Part shown: positions 8,464-17,500 of the stretch, one piece after another
Layout of the letters: each line of letters starts with the position of its first letter
How positions within the stretch are numbered: the stretch's first letter is position 1
NCBI GenBank assembly: GCA_016764895.1
Contig: JAESRA010000186.1
Location: 1 to 32,402 of the forward strand
Origin: Phycisphaerales bacterium
GTDB taxonomy: Bacteria > Planctomycetota > Phycisphaerae > Phycisphaerales > UBA1924
Reading direction: 5' to 3'
DNA: 32,402 bases
Program-made: the position numbers and the translations under genes
The notes under the pieces: model-generated
Database searches by the model: none
Told to the model about the DNA's origin: nothing
Seen by the model: the letters and a program-made list of their open reading frames with translations, nothing else

Positions 8464-9225
8464 ATGGAGACAGCCCCCCACCGGCAAAGCAACCCAAGTA
8501 CAGCAGGGGAAATACGCCACCGTGTAGAACGCGACGGAGACAAATTGTGGTGCACCAATGACTTCGACGATCTACCACATCAAGCGGTTGCCCAGTCACT
8601 CTCTCGCATGAGCCGCTCTGGCGAACTCAAACGGTTGAGCAAGGGGGTGTATTACCGCTCTCGCAAAACCGTCTTCGGGGAAAGTAAACCCAACCCATCA
8701 GCCTTGCACCAACTGCTCACCAAAGATCACACAGTATTCCCCGCTGGCATAACCGCCGCCAATTTGCTGGGCTTTACCAGCCAGAACCCCGCCCGCACAG
8801 AGTTGGCAACGACAGCAAGAAGCTTGCCTCGCATGCTTCTTGGTAAAGATACGGTTCTACACACAAGACGACCAGAAGCTTGGAACAGTTTGACCACCGA
8901 GTGTGCGGCATTGCTCGACTTCATGCGAACCCGAGGGGTATCCACAGAACTCACTTCCCACGATACGGCAAAGCGATTGTTGGTGTTGATAGGTCAATCC
9001 AATCGGTGGGAACAACTGACACAAGTTGCCAGCACCGAACCACCACGGGTTCGTGCAATGCTTGGTGCCATAGGCGAACACCTTGATTGTGATCCAAGTG
9101 TATTGACCCATCTTCGCCAATCACTCAATCCAGCATCAACCTTTGACTTCGGGATACTGTCAGCATTGCCTAACGCCCACGCATGGCAGAGCAAGACGAG
9201 TAGTATTGGCAATCGTTTGGGCTGA
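8464..9225 (+). CDS. AbiEi/DUF6088-like winged-HTH antitoxin-family protein
   Basis: 253 aa; N-terminal wHTH pattern (WCTNDFDDLPHQAVAQSLSRMSRSGELKRLSKGVYYRSRKT) as in AbiEi/DUF6088 proteins. Divergent from hipBA. Confidence 0.7.
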   Translation: METAPHRQSNPSTAGEIRHRVERDGDKLWCTNDFDDLPHQAVAQSLSRMSRSGELKRLSKGVYYRSRKTVFGESKPNPSALHQLLTKDHTVFPAGITAANLLGFTSQNPARTELATTARSLPRMLLGKDTVLHTRRPEAWNSLTTECAALLDFMRTRGVSTELTSHDTAKRLLVLIGQSNRWEQLTQVASTEPPRVRAMLGAIGEHLDCDPSVLTHLRQSLNPASTFDFGILSALPNAHAWQSKTSSIGNRLG

Positions 9226-10314
9226 ATCCCCAAACAACTTCTCTATTGAGCGGGCAGCATCCATCAGGTAATCGGGATGGTGCTTTGCATAGATTTCTGT
9301 TGTCCGCGATTCGGTGTGCCCCAGCATCCCCGCAATCTGACGGAGTGGAACACCGGAAGCAGCCATCAGTGTTGCTCCCGTATGCCGAAGTGTGTACGGC
9401 GTGACATCATCCAAGCCAGCCCGTATACATGCTCCACGAAATGACTTCTTCACCGTACATAATGGGTGGCCTTGGTATTCGAGAATATACCCTCTCTCTG
9501 ATTCGTCCATTGCTTGCTCAAGCATTGGACGCAGACTTGGGGTGATAGGCACCACAGGACGACGCTTGTTGGATTGCATACTGCCGGAGGGCAAAAAATC
9601 AATGCGGTTCCAATCCAAATCCACCTGCTCTTTCCGCAATGAAAAGATAGCGATTGGCCGCTGCAATGTGTGCAATGCCAACATCACAAAGAGATGCAAA
9701 TGAGGATACTCACACGCTTCGATCAAACGACGCACCTCATGAGATCGAAGGAACCGATCCCGTGGCGGTGGCGACGGCAACAACTCAATATGCGGGTAAG
9801 ACTCCAATCTCCCCCGCTTCCACGCAAGCCGAAGTGCGGCCTTCATCACACCCAATTCTCTATTCAAGGTTCCGTTTGATGCTGTGTATCCTTGCTTGAG
9901 CATGGTTCTTTGCCGCCAATGGATATATGACTGCTGGGCATCCAATCCGAAATCCGAAACCAGATTGATACCGGATCGTCGCACAAACTCATTGAAGTGC
10001 TTGAGGCTTGTCCGGCTAGCCGGATAATAATGCTTGATCCGCCTATTCATCCCTTCTGCGTAATCCACCAACACATCAAGCAGCATCACATCTTCTGGGC
10101 GACGCTTCTTCGGGTGAAGCTCTTCATGCTCTTTGACAAATACAATCAACCGTCGCTTTGCTTCATCAAGATCGCGTGTGCCCGTGCTTTTGCGACGAGC
10201 GCCGCTGGGCTTTCCGCTGATGGACTTTGGTTTCCAATAAATAAAGTAGTTTGGTGTATCGGGTCTGCTGACAAGCATGTGGCCTTCATATTCCCAAACT
10301 GGTTCGTAGAACAT
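9160..10314 (-). CDS. Tyrosine recombinase/integrase (Int1)
   Basis: Arm-type N-terminus (YFIYWKPKSISGKPSGARRKSTGTRDLDEAKRRL); catalytic segments LHTLQRPIAIFSLRKEQVDLDW, TPYTLRHTGATLMAASG, MLGHTESRTTEIYAKHHP. Strong SD GGAGGAAGG before ATG 10314. Confidence 0.93.
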   Translation of the reverse strand: MFYEPVWEYEGHMLVSRPDTPNYFIYWKPKSISGKPSGARRKSTGTRDLDEAKRRLIVFVKEHEELHPKKRRPEDVMLLDVLVDYAEGMNRRIKHYYPASRTSLKHFNEFVRRSGINLVSDFGLDAQQSYIHWRQRTMLKQGYTASNGTLNRELGVMKAALRLAWKRGRLESYPHIELLPSPPPRDRFLRSHEVRRLIEACEYPHLHLFVMLALHTLQRPIAIFSLRKEQVDLDWNRIDFLPSGSMQSNKRRPVVPITPSLRPMLEQAMDESERGYILEYQGHPLCTVKKSFRGACIRAGLDDVTPYTLRHTGATLMAASGVPLRQIAGMLGHTESRTTEIYAKHHPDYLMDAARSIEKLFGDSAQTIANTTRLALPCVGVRQC

Positions 10315-10637
10315 TCTTTTCCTTCCTCCGCCTGCTGTGCAAGATAAGCACGCACATGCTCAGGCGTATACAGCACCCGTCTACCAATCCTCAGATGCCT
10401 GAGACGACCCGCCACACGCTCTCGATGCACGGTATTGCGATGAATCCGAAGCATCGAGGCCACTTCTTGTGTTGTCCAGACCACCGGCACACCATGCCGA
10501 CTGGGGTGTTTATCCTGTTTCTTGTTTTTCAGTTGTTCATCCAGCGCGCGCTCAGCGTGAGAACTCAATGGTTGTGCCCATAATTCTGCACACAAATCAT
10601 CTTGGTGTGGCGCAGCATCATCAATACCACCACTCAT
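10146..10637 (-). CDS. Excisionase-like HTH DNA-binding protein
   Basis: WTTQEVASMLRIHRNTVHRERVAGRLRHLRIGRRVLYTPEHVRAYLAQQ is an excisionase/MerR-like HTH. Start overlaps the upstream ORF stop (ATGA at 10634-10637); 3' end overlaps int1. Confidence 0.8.
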   Translation of the reverse strand: MSGGIDDAAPHQDDLCAELWAQPLSSHAERALDEQLKNKKQDKHPSRHGVPVVWTTQEVASMLRIHRNTVHRERVAGRLRHLRIGRRVLYTPEHVRAYLAQQAEEGKECSTNQFGNMKATCLSADPIHQTTLFIGNQSPSAESPAALVAKARAHAILMKQSDG

Positions 10638-11239
10638 TCCAGCCGCTCCACGCCTGGATATGGGATCACTGGAAGCCCTCGCGCCCGCCGATTCTTATTT
10701 GCCTCAGCAACCAATCGTCGTGCATCAACAAGACGGCCATCGAGTAGGAAATCACGACGCTTCGATGGCCTGACCCGATCACCAAGCTCGTCAATTGCCA
10801 CTTGCAAAGGGCGCGATGGCCAAGGATCAGCCAATGAAAGACTAGGAGGCCTTGGCCAATCGGTGGACGGGAAAATGATTTCTCCAAGATTTCCAACCAA
10901 CTCGCCAAAATTGGGGACTTTATTGTCATTGGCTGGAAGCCGACCTCTCCGTTCAAGGTCAGTCCAAGGGTACACCAACTGCTCCCGACCATGACGATCA
11001 ATCACAACTCGAATACATTTGGGTGGTGAATCATCATAAAAATCATTGAATGTCACCTTGCCCCCACTCAGTTCTTTGATTTTGCTCAAAATGGTGTCGT
11101 TGGGCACCCTCTCTCCGCTGATGTATCGAAGCACCGTACTTCGACTTTTTACACCAAGCAAGACTCGGAGTTGTCCAGGAGTCATGCCTGATTGATACAT
11201 ATAATCTGCTAATTTCATCCAACTGTCATAGCGTACCAT
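10634..11239 (-). CDS. HTH regulator-like protein of the Int1 module
   Basis: From internal ATG 11239: MVRYDSWMKLADYMYQSGMTPGQLRVLLGVKSRSTVLRYISGERVPNDTILSKIKELSGGKV... with a Cro/YdaS-like HTH. The 310-aa track ORF start at 11566 would overlap immA antisense. Confidence 0.65.
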   Translation of the reverse strand: MVRYDSWMKLADYMYQSGMTPGQLRVLLGVKSRSTVLRYISGERVPNDTILSKIKELSGGKVTFNDFYDDSPPKCIRVVIDRHGREQLVYPWTDLERRGRLPANDNKVPNFGELVGNLGEIIFPSTDWPRPPSLSLADPWPSRPLQVAIDELGDRVRPSKRRDFLLDGRLVDARRLVAEANKNRRARGLPVIPYPGVERLE

Positions 11240-11308
11240 TCGTTGGTGTGAAACCGAGTCCCCAGCCACAGCACCTTTGACTGCACGCCACCGCTTGCGA
11301 GTAAAAAC

Positions 11309-12061
11309 ATGACCGCATACGACAGCACTCCATTTCTTCTCCGCTTGTCGGTTCGTGCAGCAGATGCCCGTGTGGAACTGGCCGCTTCTACGCTGCTTGA
11401 CAAAATCCGACACAAACTCTCGATTTCTGATCTCCCCCTCCCACTGCCCATCGACCAATGGATTGAAACTCCACTGGGATTCGACTTTGCCATCGTTGGC
11501 GACGATCAACTTGACCCAGAAGTGTTGGGATTGGCACGCCCAACACTCAATCAAATCCTGATTCATGAATCACTGCTTGAGCATGAAGGTCGGTTTCGAT
11601 TCACCTGTGCCCACGAGTTGGGGCATTGCATACTCCATAAATCTGTTGCCGAGGAGTTATCCGATGCTGAACTCCCCCGTAGCGGAAAAATATCCGCGAT
11701 TGAACATGAAGCAGATCGCTTCGCTTCATCCCTGCTAATGCCACTGAGCACACTGGCACAACAACTTGCAAAAGTGATGCGAGATCATCAACTCAACAAC
11801 TCATGCGTTGAACTACTCCGAGGTGATGATGTTCGCACGGTGTGGCTCTGGCGACGGTGCATCTTGCCTGCACTCTGCGATACCTATGGTGTATCACGGG
11901 CAGCAATGGCCTACCGATTCCGCGAACTCAGACTCCCCGGCCAACGAAGGATTCTCAAGCCCTCAATGATTTCACTGATGGTTGCCCCAGAAAAAACCCT
12001 TGCGGACTTGCCACTTGATCGAATCATCGTGCGTGATGGCATACCAGTGCTCGAAGAATAA
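11309..12061 (+). CDS. ImmA/IrrE-family metallo-endopeptidase
   Basis: HExxH in FTCAHELGHCILHKS and downstream EHEADRFASSLLMP, the ImmA/IrrE signature. Confidence 0.92.
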   Translation: MTAYDSTPFLLRLSVRAADARVELAASTLLDKIRHKLSISDLPLPLPIDQWIETPLGFDFAIVGDDQLDPEVLGLARPTLNQILIHESLLEHEGRFRFTCAHELGHCILHKSVAEELSDAELPRSGKISAIEHEADRFASSLLMPLSTLAQQLAKVMRDHQLNNSCVELLRGDDVRTVWLWRRCILPALCDTYGVSRAAMAYRFRELRLPGQRRILKPSMISLMVAPEKTLADLPLDRIIVRDGIPVLEE

Positions 12062-12105
12062 TTTTCAGCTTTTTCGGATATGGGTCTTGATCTTACCCTG
12101 AAATC

Positions 12106-12125
12106 TGTTAGCATGTATGCGAACA
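12106..12125. promoter_or_regulatory. Operator 1 upstream of the XRE gene
   Basis: TGTTAGCAT-GT-ATGCGAACA, inverted repeat with one mismatch; plausible -10 TAGCAT lies inside and -35 TTGATC at 12087-12092 (16-nt spacer). Confidence 0.7.
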
Positions 12126-12149
12126 GGCAATTTCGCTTGAGAGAACACC

Positions 12150-12548
12150 ATGCCCACAAAGCCAACCCAACCCATCGGCGAGATCATCCGCCATCAACGC
12201 ACGGAAGTGCTCATGGTTGGCTTGCGGGATATGGCCAAACTGCTTGAGATCGCCCCGGCACACCTGACCGACATCGAAAAAGGACGCCGTTCGCCATCAG
12301 AAGCCCTTCTTCTGCGCATCACAATCCAATACAAAATCGACGAAGCCACCCTGCGTGCAGGCTGGGGTAAGGCAGAATCCGATGTTGGCGAGATTGCATC
12401 CAGCAACGCCATCAATGCAGCCAAAGCCCCTGAACTGCTCAGAGCAGCCAAAGACCTTGATGCAAAGCATTGGGACGCTTTGATCTCTCAAGCCCGCACA
12501 ATGGCCGACAAAGTCGCCCGCAAGACCACCAAACCACCCAAGTCGTAA
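12150..12548 (+). CDS. XRE-family transcriptional regulator
   Basis: IGEIIRHQRTEVLMVGLRDMAKLLEIAPAHLTDIEKGRRSPSEALLLRI is an Xre HTH. Confidence 0.88.
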   Translation: MPTKPTQPIGEIIRHQRTEVLMVGLRDMAKLLEIAPAHLTDIEKGRRSPSEALLLRITIQYKIDEATLRAGWGKAESDVGEIASSNAINAAKAPELLRAAKDLDAKHWDALISQARTMADKVARKTTKPPKS

Positions 12549-12588
12549 ACCTTGGATTATCCATTGGGTTGATTTCACACGGACACAG

Positions 12589-12608
12589 TGTTCGCATGAA
12601 TGCGAACA
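12589..12608. promoter_or_regulatory. Operator 2 upstream of the AlpA-like gene
   Basis: TGTTCGCAT-GA-ATGCGAACA, perfect 9-bp inverted repeat; TTGATT at 12569-12574 and TCGCAT as -35/-10 candidates (17-nt spacer). Confidence 0.75.
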
Positions 12609-12609
12609 G

Positions 12610-12867
12610 ATGGAGCGAATCATGCATTCAAATCTGAACCAATCCCCCACCACCCCAGACATCAACGACCGCTGGCTCAGGTGCCGAGATGTTGCCATGT
12701 TGCTGGCTGTTTCCGAACGCCAAGTCTGGCGGCTGGCTCAGAGCGATGGAGTGTCTCCACCAATCTTAGAGCCAACCCGCCTGCGTATGCCTGGGCGAAC
12801 ACGACCGATGACCCGCTGGCGGCTCAGTGATGTTCACCGATTGCTCAATCCCAGTGAAGACATTTGA
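12610..12867 (+). CDS. AlpA/excisionase-like small HTH protein
   Basis: WLRCRDVAMLLAVSERQVWRLAQSDGVSPPILEPTRLRMPGRTRPMTRWRLSDVHRLLN is AlpA/phage-regulator-like; located directly before an integrase. Confidence 0.75.
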   Translation: MERIMHSNLNQSPTTPDINDRWLRCRDVAMLLAVSERQVWRLAQSDGVSPPILEPTRLRMPGRTRPMTRWRLSDVHRLLNPSEDI

Positions 12868-12913
12868 GATTCCTATTCATGGTGCCAATTATCTAGAAAT
12901 CAGGAGCGTACCA

Positions 12914-14497
12914 ATGCCAAGAATCACCACACGCGAGCGACAGAAAGCCAAGCAAGCAGGACGACGGCCTCGCTACCTGTGCACATGGACTGATGAGCAT
13001 GGCAAACGCTGCCAACGATTGGCATTTACTGATAAGAACGCCGCCACACGATTCGAACTCGATCAACGCGACCGTGCCAAAGCAATCAAAGCAGGCCTGA
13101 TTGAACCTGAACAAGAAGCAATACGCGAACACCGCACCGCTTGTATCTCCATCCATTTGGATGCGTTTGAGCAGCAACTCGCCCTTGTGGGTATTGGTGG
13201 CGGACGACGCTCCAAACCTTCTCTCAAATATGTGCAAAGCGTGCGGGTAAGCCTTGACCGATTTGTTCAATGGACAGGGCCAAAGTATTCAAACTCAGTA
13301 AAAAATATCCAAGACATCACCCTTGAACGAGCCATTGCCTGGGCTGACGATCTCGAAACTCACGGCTGGACAACACCCACAGGCAAGCACAAGCCCTACA
13401 GCGGCCATTCAATCAACACCTTCATCGGGAACCTGACTATGTTCACCGCATGGGCCGAACGAACAAAGCGAATCACCAGCGATCCACTCAAAGACTTTGG
13501 CCGCCGCCGTACCTCAAAGCTCCACAGCCAACGAACCCATATCAGGCGTTCCATCACACCCGAGCAAATCGCGAGTCTGCTGGAAGCCGCAGAATCCAGA
13601 CCGCTCACCGCAGCACGAACAATCAATCGTGGCCCACGCAAAGGCCAAATCGGTGCCAAAGTCGCCGAAGATCGTATCACCCAACTCATCGCCAAAGGCC
13701 AAGAGCGGGCAACGCTCTACCTCACACTGTTCTGGACAGGGCTACGCCGCTCCGAAGCCAAGGCATTGGAATGGGGTGATGTGATACTCGATGCCCAGCA
13801 GCCGCTACTCAGACTCCGTGGGCACACCACCAAGTCCAAGCGATCCGATGTACTCGCTCTCCATCCTGAACTCGTATCACGGCTTGTTGAGTTGAAGGCA
13901 TCACGCAGCCCGGAAGTTTCCGATTGTGAGCCGGTGTTCACCACCATACCAAACCGCTACACCTTCAGAAAAGACCTCGAAGCCGCGGGCATTGAAGCGG
14001 TGCAAAATGACCGTCACTTTGATATGCACGCTATTCGTGTATCACTCACCACCTTCTTGGCAAGCCAGGGTGTTGGGCAACGCATCGCCCAAGCCCATAT
14101 GCGGCACACCGATCCAAAGCTCACCGCAATCACATACACCGATGCAGAAGCCCTTCCCATCGCCGCAGCCATCAACACGCTGCCTGACATTTCTCAGAGA
14201 AATAATTCAGTAAATGGAGCGAATCAGCCGCCCGCAGGTCGCAATGGTTCAAGCGGCGAAAGAAATCCGGCCGCTTATAGGCCGCTTTTGAGGGGCGGTT
14301 TTGGGCAGAATGAGTCAATTCCTGTCACAAACCAAGACATAAAAAAAGCAGAAGGAGCAAGTCGCAAACCCCTTACGGGGCATGACTTGTCACCTTCTGT
14401 CATAATCAGGGAGACAGGACTTGAACCTGCGACCTTCTGGTCCCAAACCAGACGCTCTACCAAGCTGAGCTACACCCTGTTGTGCCCGGAAGTGTAG
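12914..14497 (+). CDS. Tyrosine recombinase/integrase (Int2); the last ~90 codons are probably read-through of terminator and tRNA antisense
   Basis: Catalytic segments TLFWTGLRRSEAKALEWGD, FDMHAIRVSLTTFLASQG, AHMRHTDPKLTAITYTD. Start set at ATG 12914 (MPRITTRERQKAKQAGRRPRYLC). The C-terminus RETGLEPATFWSQTRRSTKLSYTL is translated antisense tRNA. Confidence 0.92.
   Translation: MPRITTRERQKAKQAGRRPRYLCTWTDEHGKRCQRLAFTDKNAATRFELDQRDRAKAIKAGLIEPEQEAIREHRTACISIHLDAFEQQLALVGIGGGRRSKPSLKYVQSVRVSLDRFVQWTGPKYSNSVKNIQDITLERAIAWADDLETHGWTTPTGKHKPYSGHSINTFIGNLTMFTAWAERTKRITSDPLKDFGRRRTSKLHSQRTHIRRSITPEQIASLLEAAESRPLTAARTINRGPRKGQIGAKVAEDRITQLIAKGQERATLYLTLFWTGLRRSEAKALEWGDVILDAQQPLLRLRGHTTKSKRSDVLALHPELVSRLVELKASRSPEVSDCEPVFTTIPNRYTFRKDLEAAGIEAVQNDRHFDMHAIRVSLTTFLASQGVGQRIAQAHMRHTDPKLTAITYTDAEALPIAAAINTLPDISQRNNSVNGANQPPAGRNGSSGERNPAAYRPLLRGGFGQNESIPVTNQDIKKAEGASRKPLTGHDLSPSVIIRETGLEPATFWSQTRRSTKLSYTLLCPEV
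14341..14399 (-). terminator. Long hairpin rho-independent terminator just downstream of tRNA-Pro
   Basis: Minus strand CAGAAGG-TGA-CAAGTC-ATG-CCCC-GTAA-GGGG-TTTGC-GACTTG-CT-CCTTCTG, then G and TTTTTTT: three paired segments plus U-tract. Confidence 0.8.
14406..14479 (-). tRNA. tRNA-Pro(UGG)
   Basis: CAGGGTGTAGCTCAGCTTGGTAGAGCGTCTGGTTTGGGACCAGAAGGTCGCAGGTTCAAGTCCTGTCTCCCTGA folds as a cloverleaf; anticodon loop TTTGGGA gives anticodon TGG; no encoded CCA. Confidence 0.95.
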
Positions 14498-14552
14498 ACC
14501 TGTATCGGGCGGGCTGCCAGTTAACTTGGGGTTACATTCTGAATCTGACTGA

Positions 14553-17500
14553 TTACATGGGAACTTCTCGGAGGAAGAGGATTTTGGGGGTGTCTCCGGG
14601 GTCTACGACATTGGTTCGGTCGACGACCATGAGATACCGCTTGGCGATTGAGGGGATTAGGGGGTCTTCTGGGAGGAGATTGGTGACATCGGACTCTTGG
14701 TAGGCGTGGATGACGAACCAGACGGCGTAGTAGTCTGAGCGGACGGAGATGGTGTTGAGTATGCCGTTGGCCATGGCGAGGCGTTCGGCGTAGTCGTCAA
14801 CGGTGGAGCCGTTTTTGGTGCCTCCGAAGAGTTGAGGGTCGATTGCTATTTCTGTGTCCGAAATGCCATCGAGGTTCAGGGTGTCTGAGCCGTATTGTTG
14901 GATGTCGAGCTGGCTGTAAAAGCTCGGCAAGCTTGCACCACCTTCGCCCAATGCACCTGAATCGATGGTTGCCATCAGGATTTCGCCTACGGACCCGAAG
15001 CCTGGAGTTGGGCGGAGGCCATTGACACCGGCGATGGTTGCTCGATCGCGGTGATCGTCGGTCTGACTCAACTCGCTTGCGGTTTGCTCTTGGAGCATGT
15101 TTCCTAGCTGAGTTTCTTCGGTGATTGGGAGGCTTGAGTACCTGATTGGATTGCTCTCGATTAAAATATTTATGCCGGGAGCATTTGGGATGTAAGAGGA
15201 GAGACGCGGCATCGCTTTCAACCGATCTCGGTAGGCGACGATGAGCGAGGCGACATCGGGGGTTCTGAGTTCTGGGGATGCCGGGTCAAATGGTTTGCTG
15301 AGGTTGGGCAGATCGAGGTCGGGGAAGTCATTGGCCCACCACTCATCGGTTCCTGGGGCCGTGTTGTCGGCGTAGTAGTTGGTGCGGCTTGGGGTGAGGC
15401 CTGGGAGGAGACGGAGGACTTCGACGGGTGCGGTGTTGATGTTGATGAGGCCGTAGGTTGGGGTTGTTAAGGGATCGGCGGAGGTATTTTTGGGCGCTAG
15501 GGGGCGGGCTTGGTCGAGGACACCGAGGGCCATGGGGACGCCGGTGCCTCTGCGGATATCGGTGAGGGTGTCAAAGTCTGGGCTCAACTCTGAGGTGTCT
15601 ACATTGTAATAGGCGACATAGTTATCGAGTGCGAGGTGGCCGTTGTCGAATACTTCGCCGTTCGCGCTCATTGCTTGGTACCAGACACTTTCGGCCTGTG
15701 ATTCTGAGGCAATATGTGCATCGACGGTTTCGTAGCCAATCCCAAGAGCGATCGCTTCTGGGAGTGTCATCCAGCGGAGTCCCTCGTCTTGGCCTTGAAT
15801 ATTGGTGTCATCGAAGGAGATGTCGATGGGGCGGCGGTCCGGGTCTGGTGTGTGGGTTGGGCCGATACCCCAGGCGAGCAAGAGATCTGCGAGGCGTGGT
15901 GTGCCGTTGAATCTGTTTGCGTTGGGGAGGAGTTCTGGGACGAGATCACTGTCTAGAGCATGGAGGATGTCGCCCACACTATTTGCGGGGAGGTATTTGG
16001 TTGGATAACGGATGTCAAAGTTGATACCGAATGGTGTGGGCTCATTGGAGTCGATAATTTTCCATTTATTGGCTGGTTTGCGAACGATGGTCTGGACCAG
16101 AACCTTGCGGCTATTGACAAATACTTCTTCCCAGAATCCCCGGAATGTTCGATCAACTTCATAATCTATCTTCGCACTTGATAAGAAAGTTGGTGCACTC
16201 AGAGCTGCTAGGGAATCGTCTAGGAAATCTGCGATATCTAGATCGCCATCATTGCCTGCGTCGATCGGGTCATGCGAGAAAATGGTGAACTCATCTGGGG
16301 CCGAGCGTGAGCTCAGCATCCATGCACCGATCTGGCCGCTGCGGTATTTTTGGGAGCTTTCATTGTCCGGGTTATCGAGGCGGCGGACGGTTGCCCACCT
16401 TGCGATGGAGAGGCCGAAGTTGTCATTGCGTGCGCCGATGGTGTTTTCGTCGGCCATTGGGAATACGGCGGTGTTGTACCCGAAGCTCCCTTGGATCGCT
16501 TGATTGCCATCGGGCAGCGGCCGGTTGAATGTTTCCCCGGTAGGAACTTTGAGACGATCGACAAGCATGTCGTTCTGGATGAGGTTGTCCCGCTCGGCAC
16601 CGGGAGGAGGGGAGAGTTCGATACTTTCTTCGAGCGACCCCTTGATTTTGAGCCACAACCGAGCCTCGCTGTGGTCGTGGGTTCTTCCGCTTGTTGTATT
16701 GTCTTCGTATAGAGGGTCGTCTGGAGATACCATGAGGTTGTGGAAGCCGTCTTCTTCGACCAGCAAGCCTGTGGTTGGGTCGAACTGATGGATGTGTACT
16801 GGTGGGAGCCCGCCTCGGGTTCCGAGTTGACGATTGACCCATTCCTGCGCGGGTCCTGTCCAGCCTTGGCCGTCTAAGCCGTCGGCAAGACCGTCACCAT
16901 CGAGATCGTTGGTAGCGATGTCGGTGTAGGCCGTTGGATTGCCGAGTTCGTTTTGCCAGTCGGCATCAAGCCCGGTCGAGCTGTCTTCGGTATCGTATCG
17001 GCCATCTGCGATCGCATAGAAGACCCGTGAGGAGTTGGCGGGAATGGTGACGCTTTGGTATTGGTACTCGTCGTGATCGGAGGTGATGGGGCCATTGATT
17101 GGTGGCGAAGCGGGATCATTGACATCGCCATAGCGGTTGTCGAGTGGATTGTAATCGACAAACTCTCCGAGTTTGAAGAAGCGGCCGCCGAACTCGATGT
17201 AGTAGTTGAACTCGAGATTGATGTCGCTGGGTGAGTTGATGTTTTCGCCGAGGTAGCCCATCGGTCCTGAGTCGCCGCCGATTTGAATATCTTCGTTCCA
17301 GGGGTTGGTGAGTTGGAATGCGATGAGCTGGATTTTGAGATCGGTGTTGATTTCGGTGACATCGCCGTTGATGGTCACTTCGACCAATGGGTTTGGGAAC
17401 TGAACAATTCCATTCCTACGCCTGGGCGCGATTGGGCTTGCATCGTCGCCCCCCGACCCGTCTGCGGCACCCTGCTCATTGGATGAATCCGCATACACAT

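Larger units (their letters stand above)
1..14479. mobile_element. Integrated accessory region(s) ending at tRNA-Pro(UGG); left boundary outside the window; probably more than one element (tRNA-Ile half-gene at 6439-6483)
   Basis: Two tyrosine recombinases, Xis/AlpA-like genes, ImmA/XRE regulators, a restriction system and TA genes next to a tRNA gene, plus an internal tRNA 3'-half scar. Confidence 0.65.

Noticed and set aside
11240-11566. N-terminal extension of the 310-aa minus-strand ORF
   Set aside because: It is antisense to the start of immA and shows no domain-like pattern; the HTH protein plausibly starts at ATG 11239.
1-14400. Second copy of the tRNA-Pro 3' end marking the far attachment site of the Int2 element
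   Set aside because: No convincing match to ACAGGACTTGAACCTGCGACC was seen by eye; it may lie left of the window. A computed search is needed.
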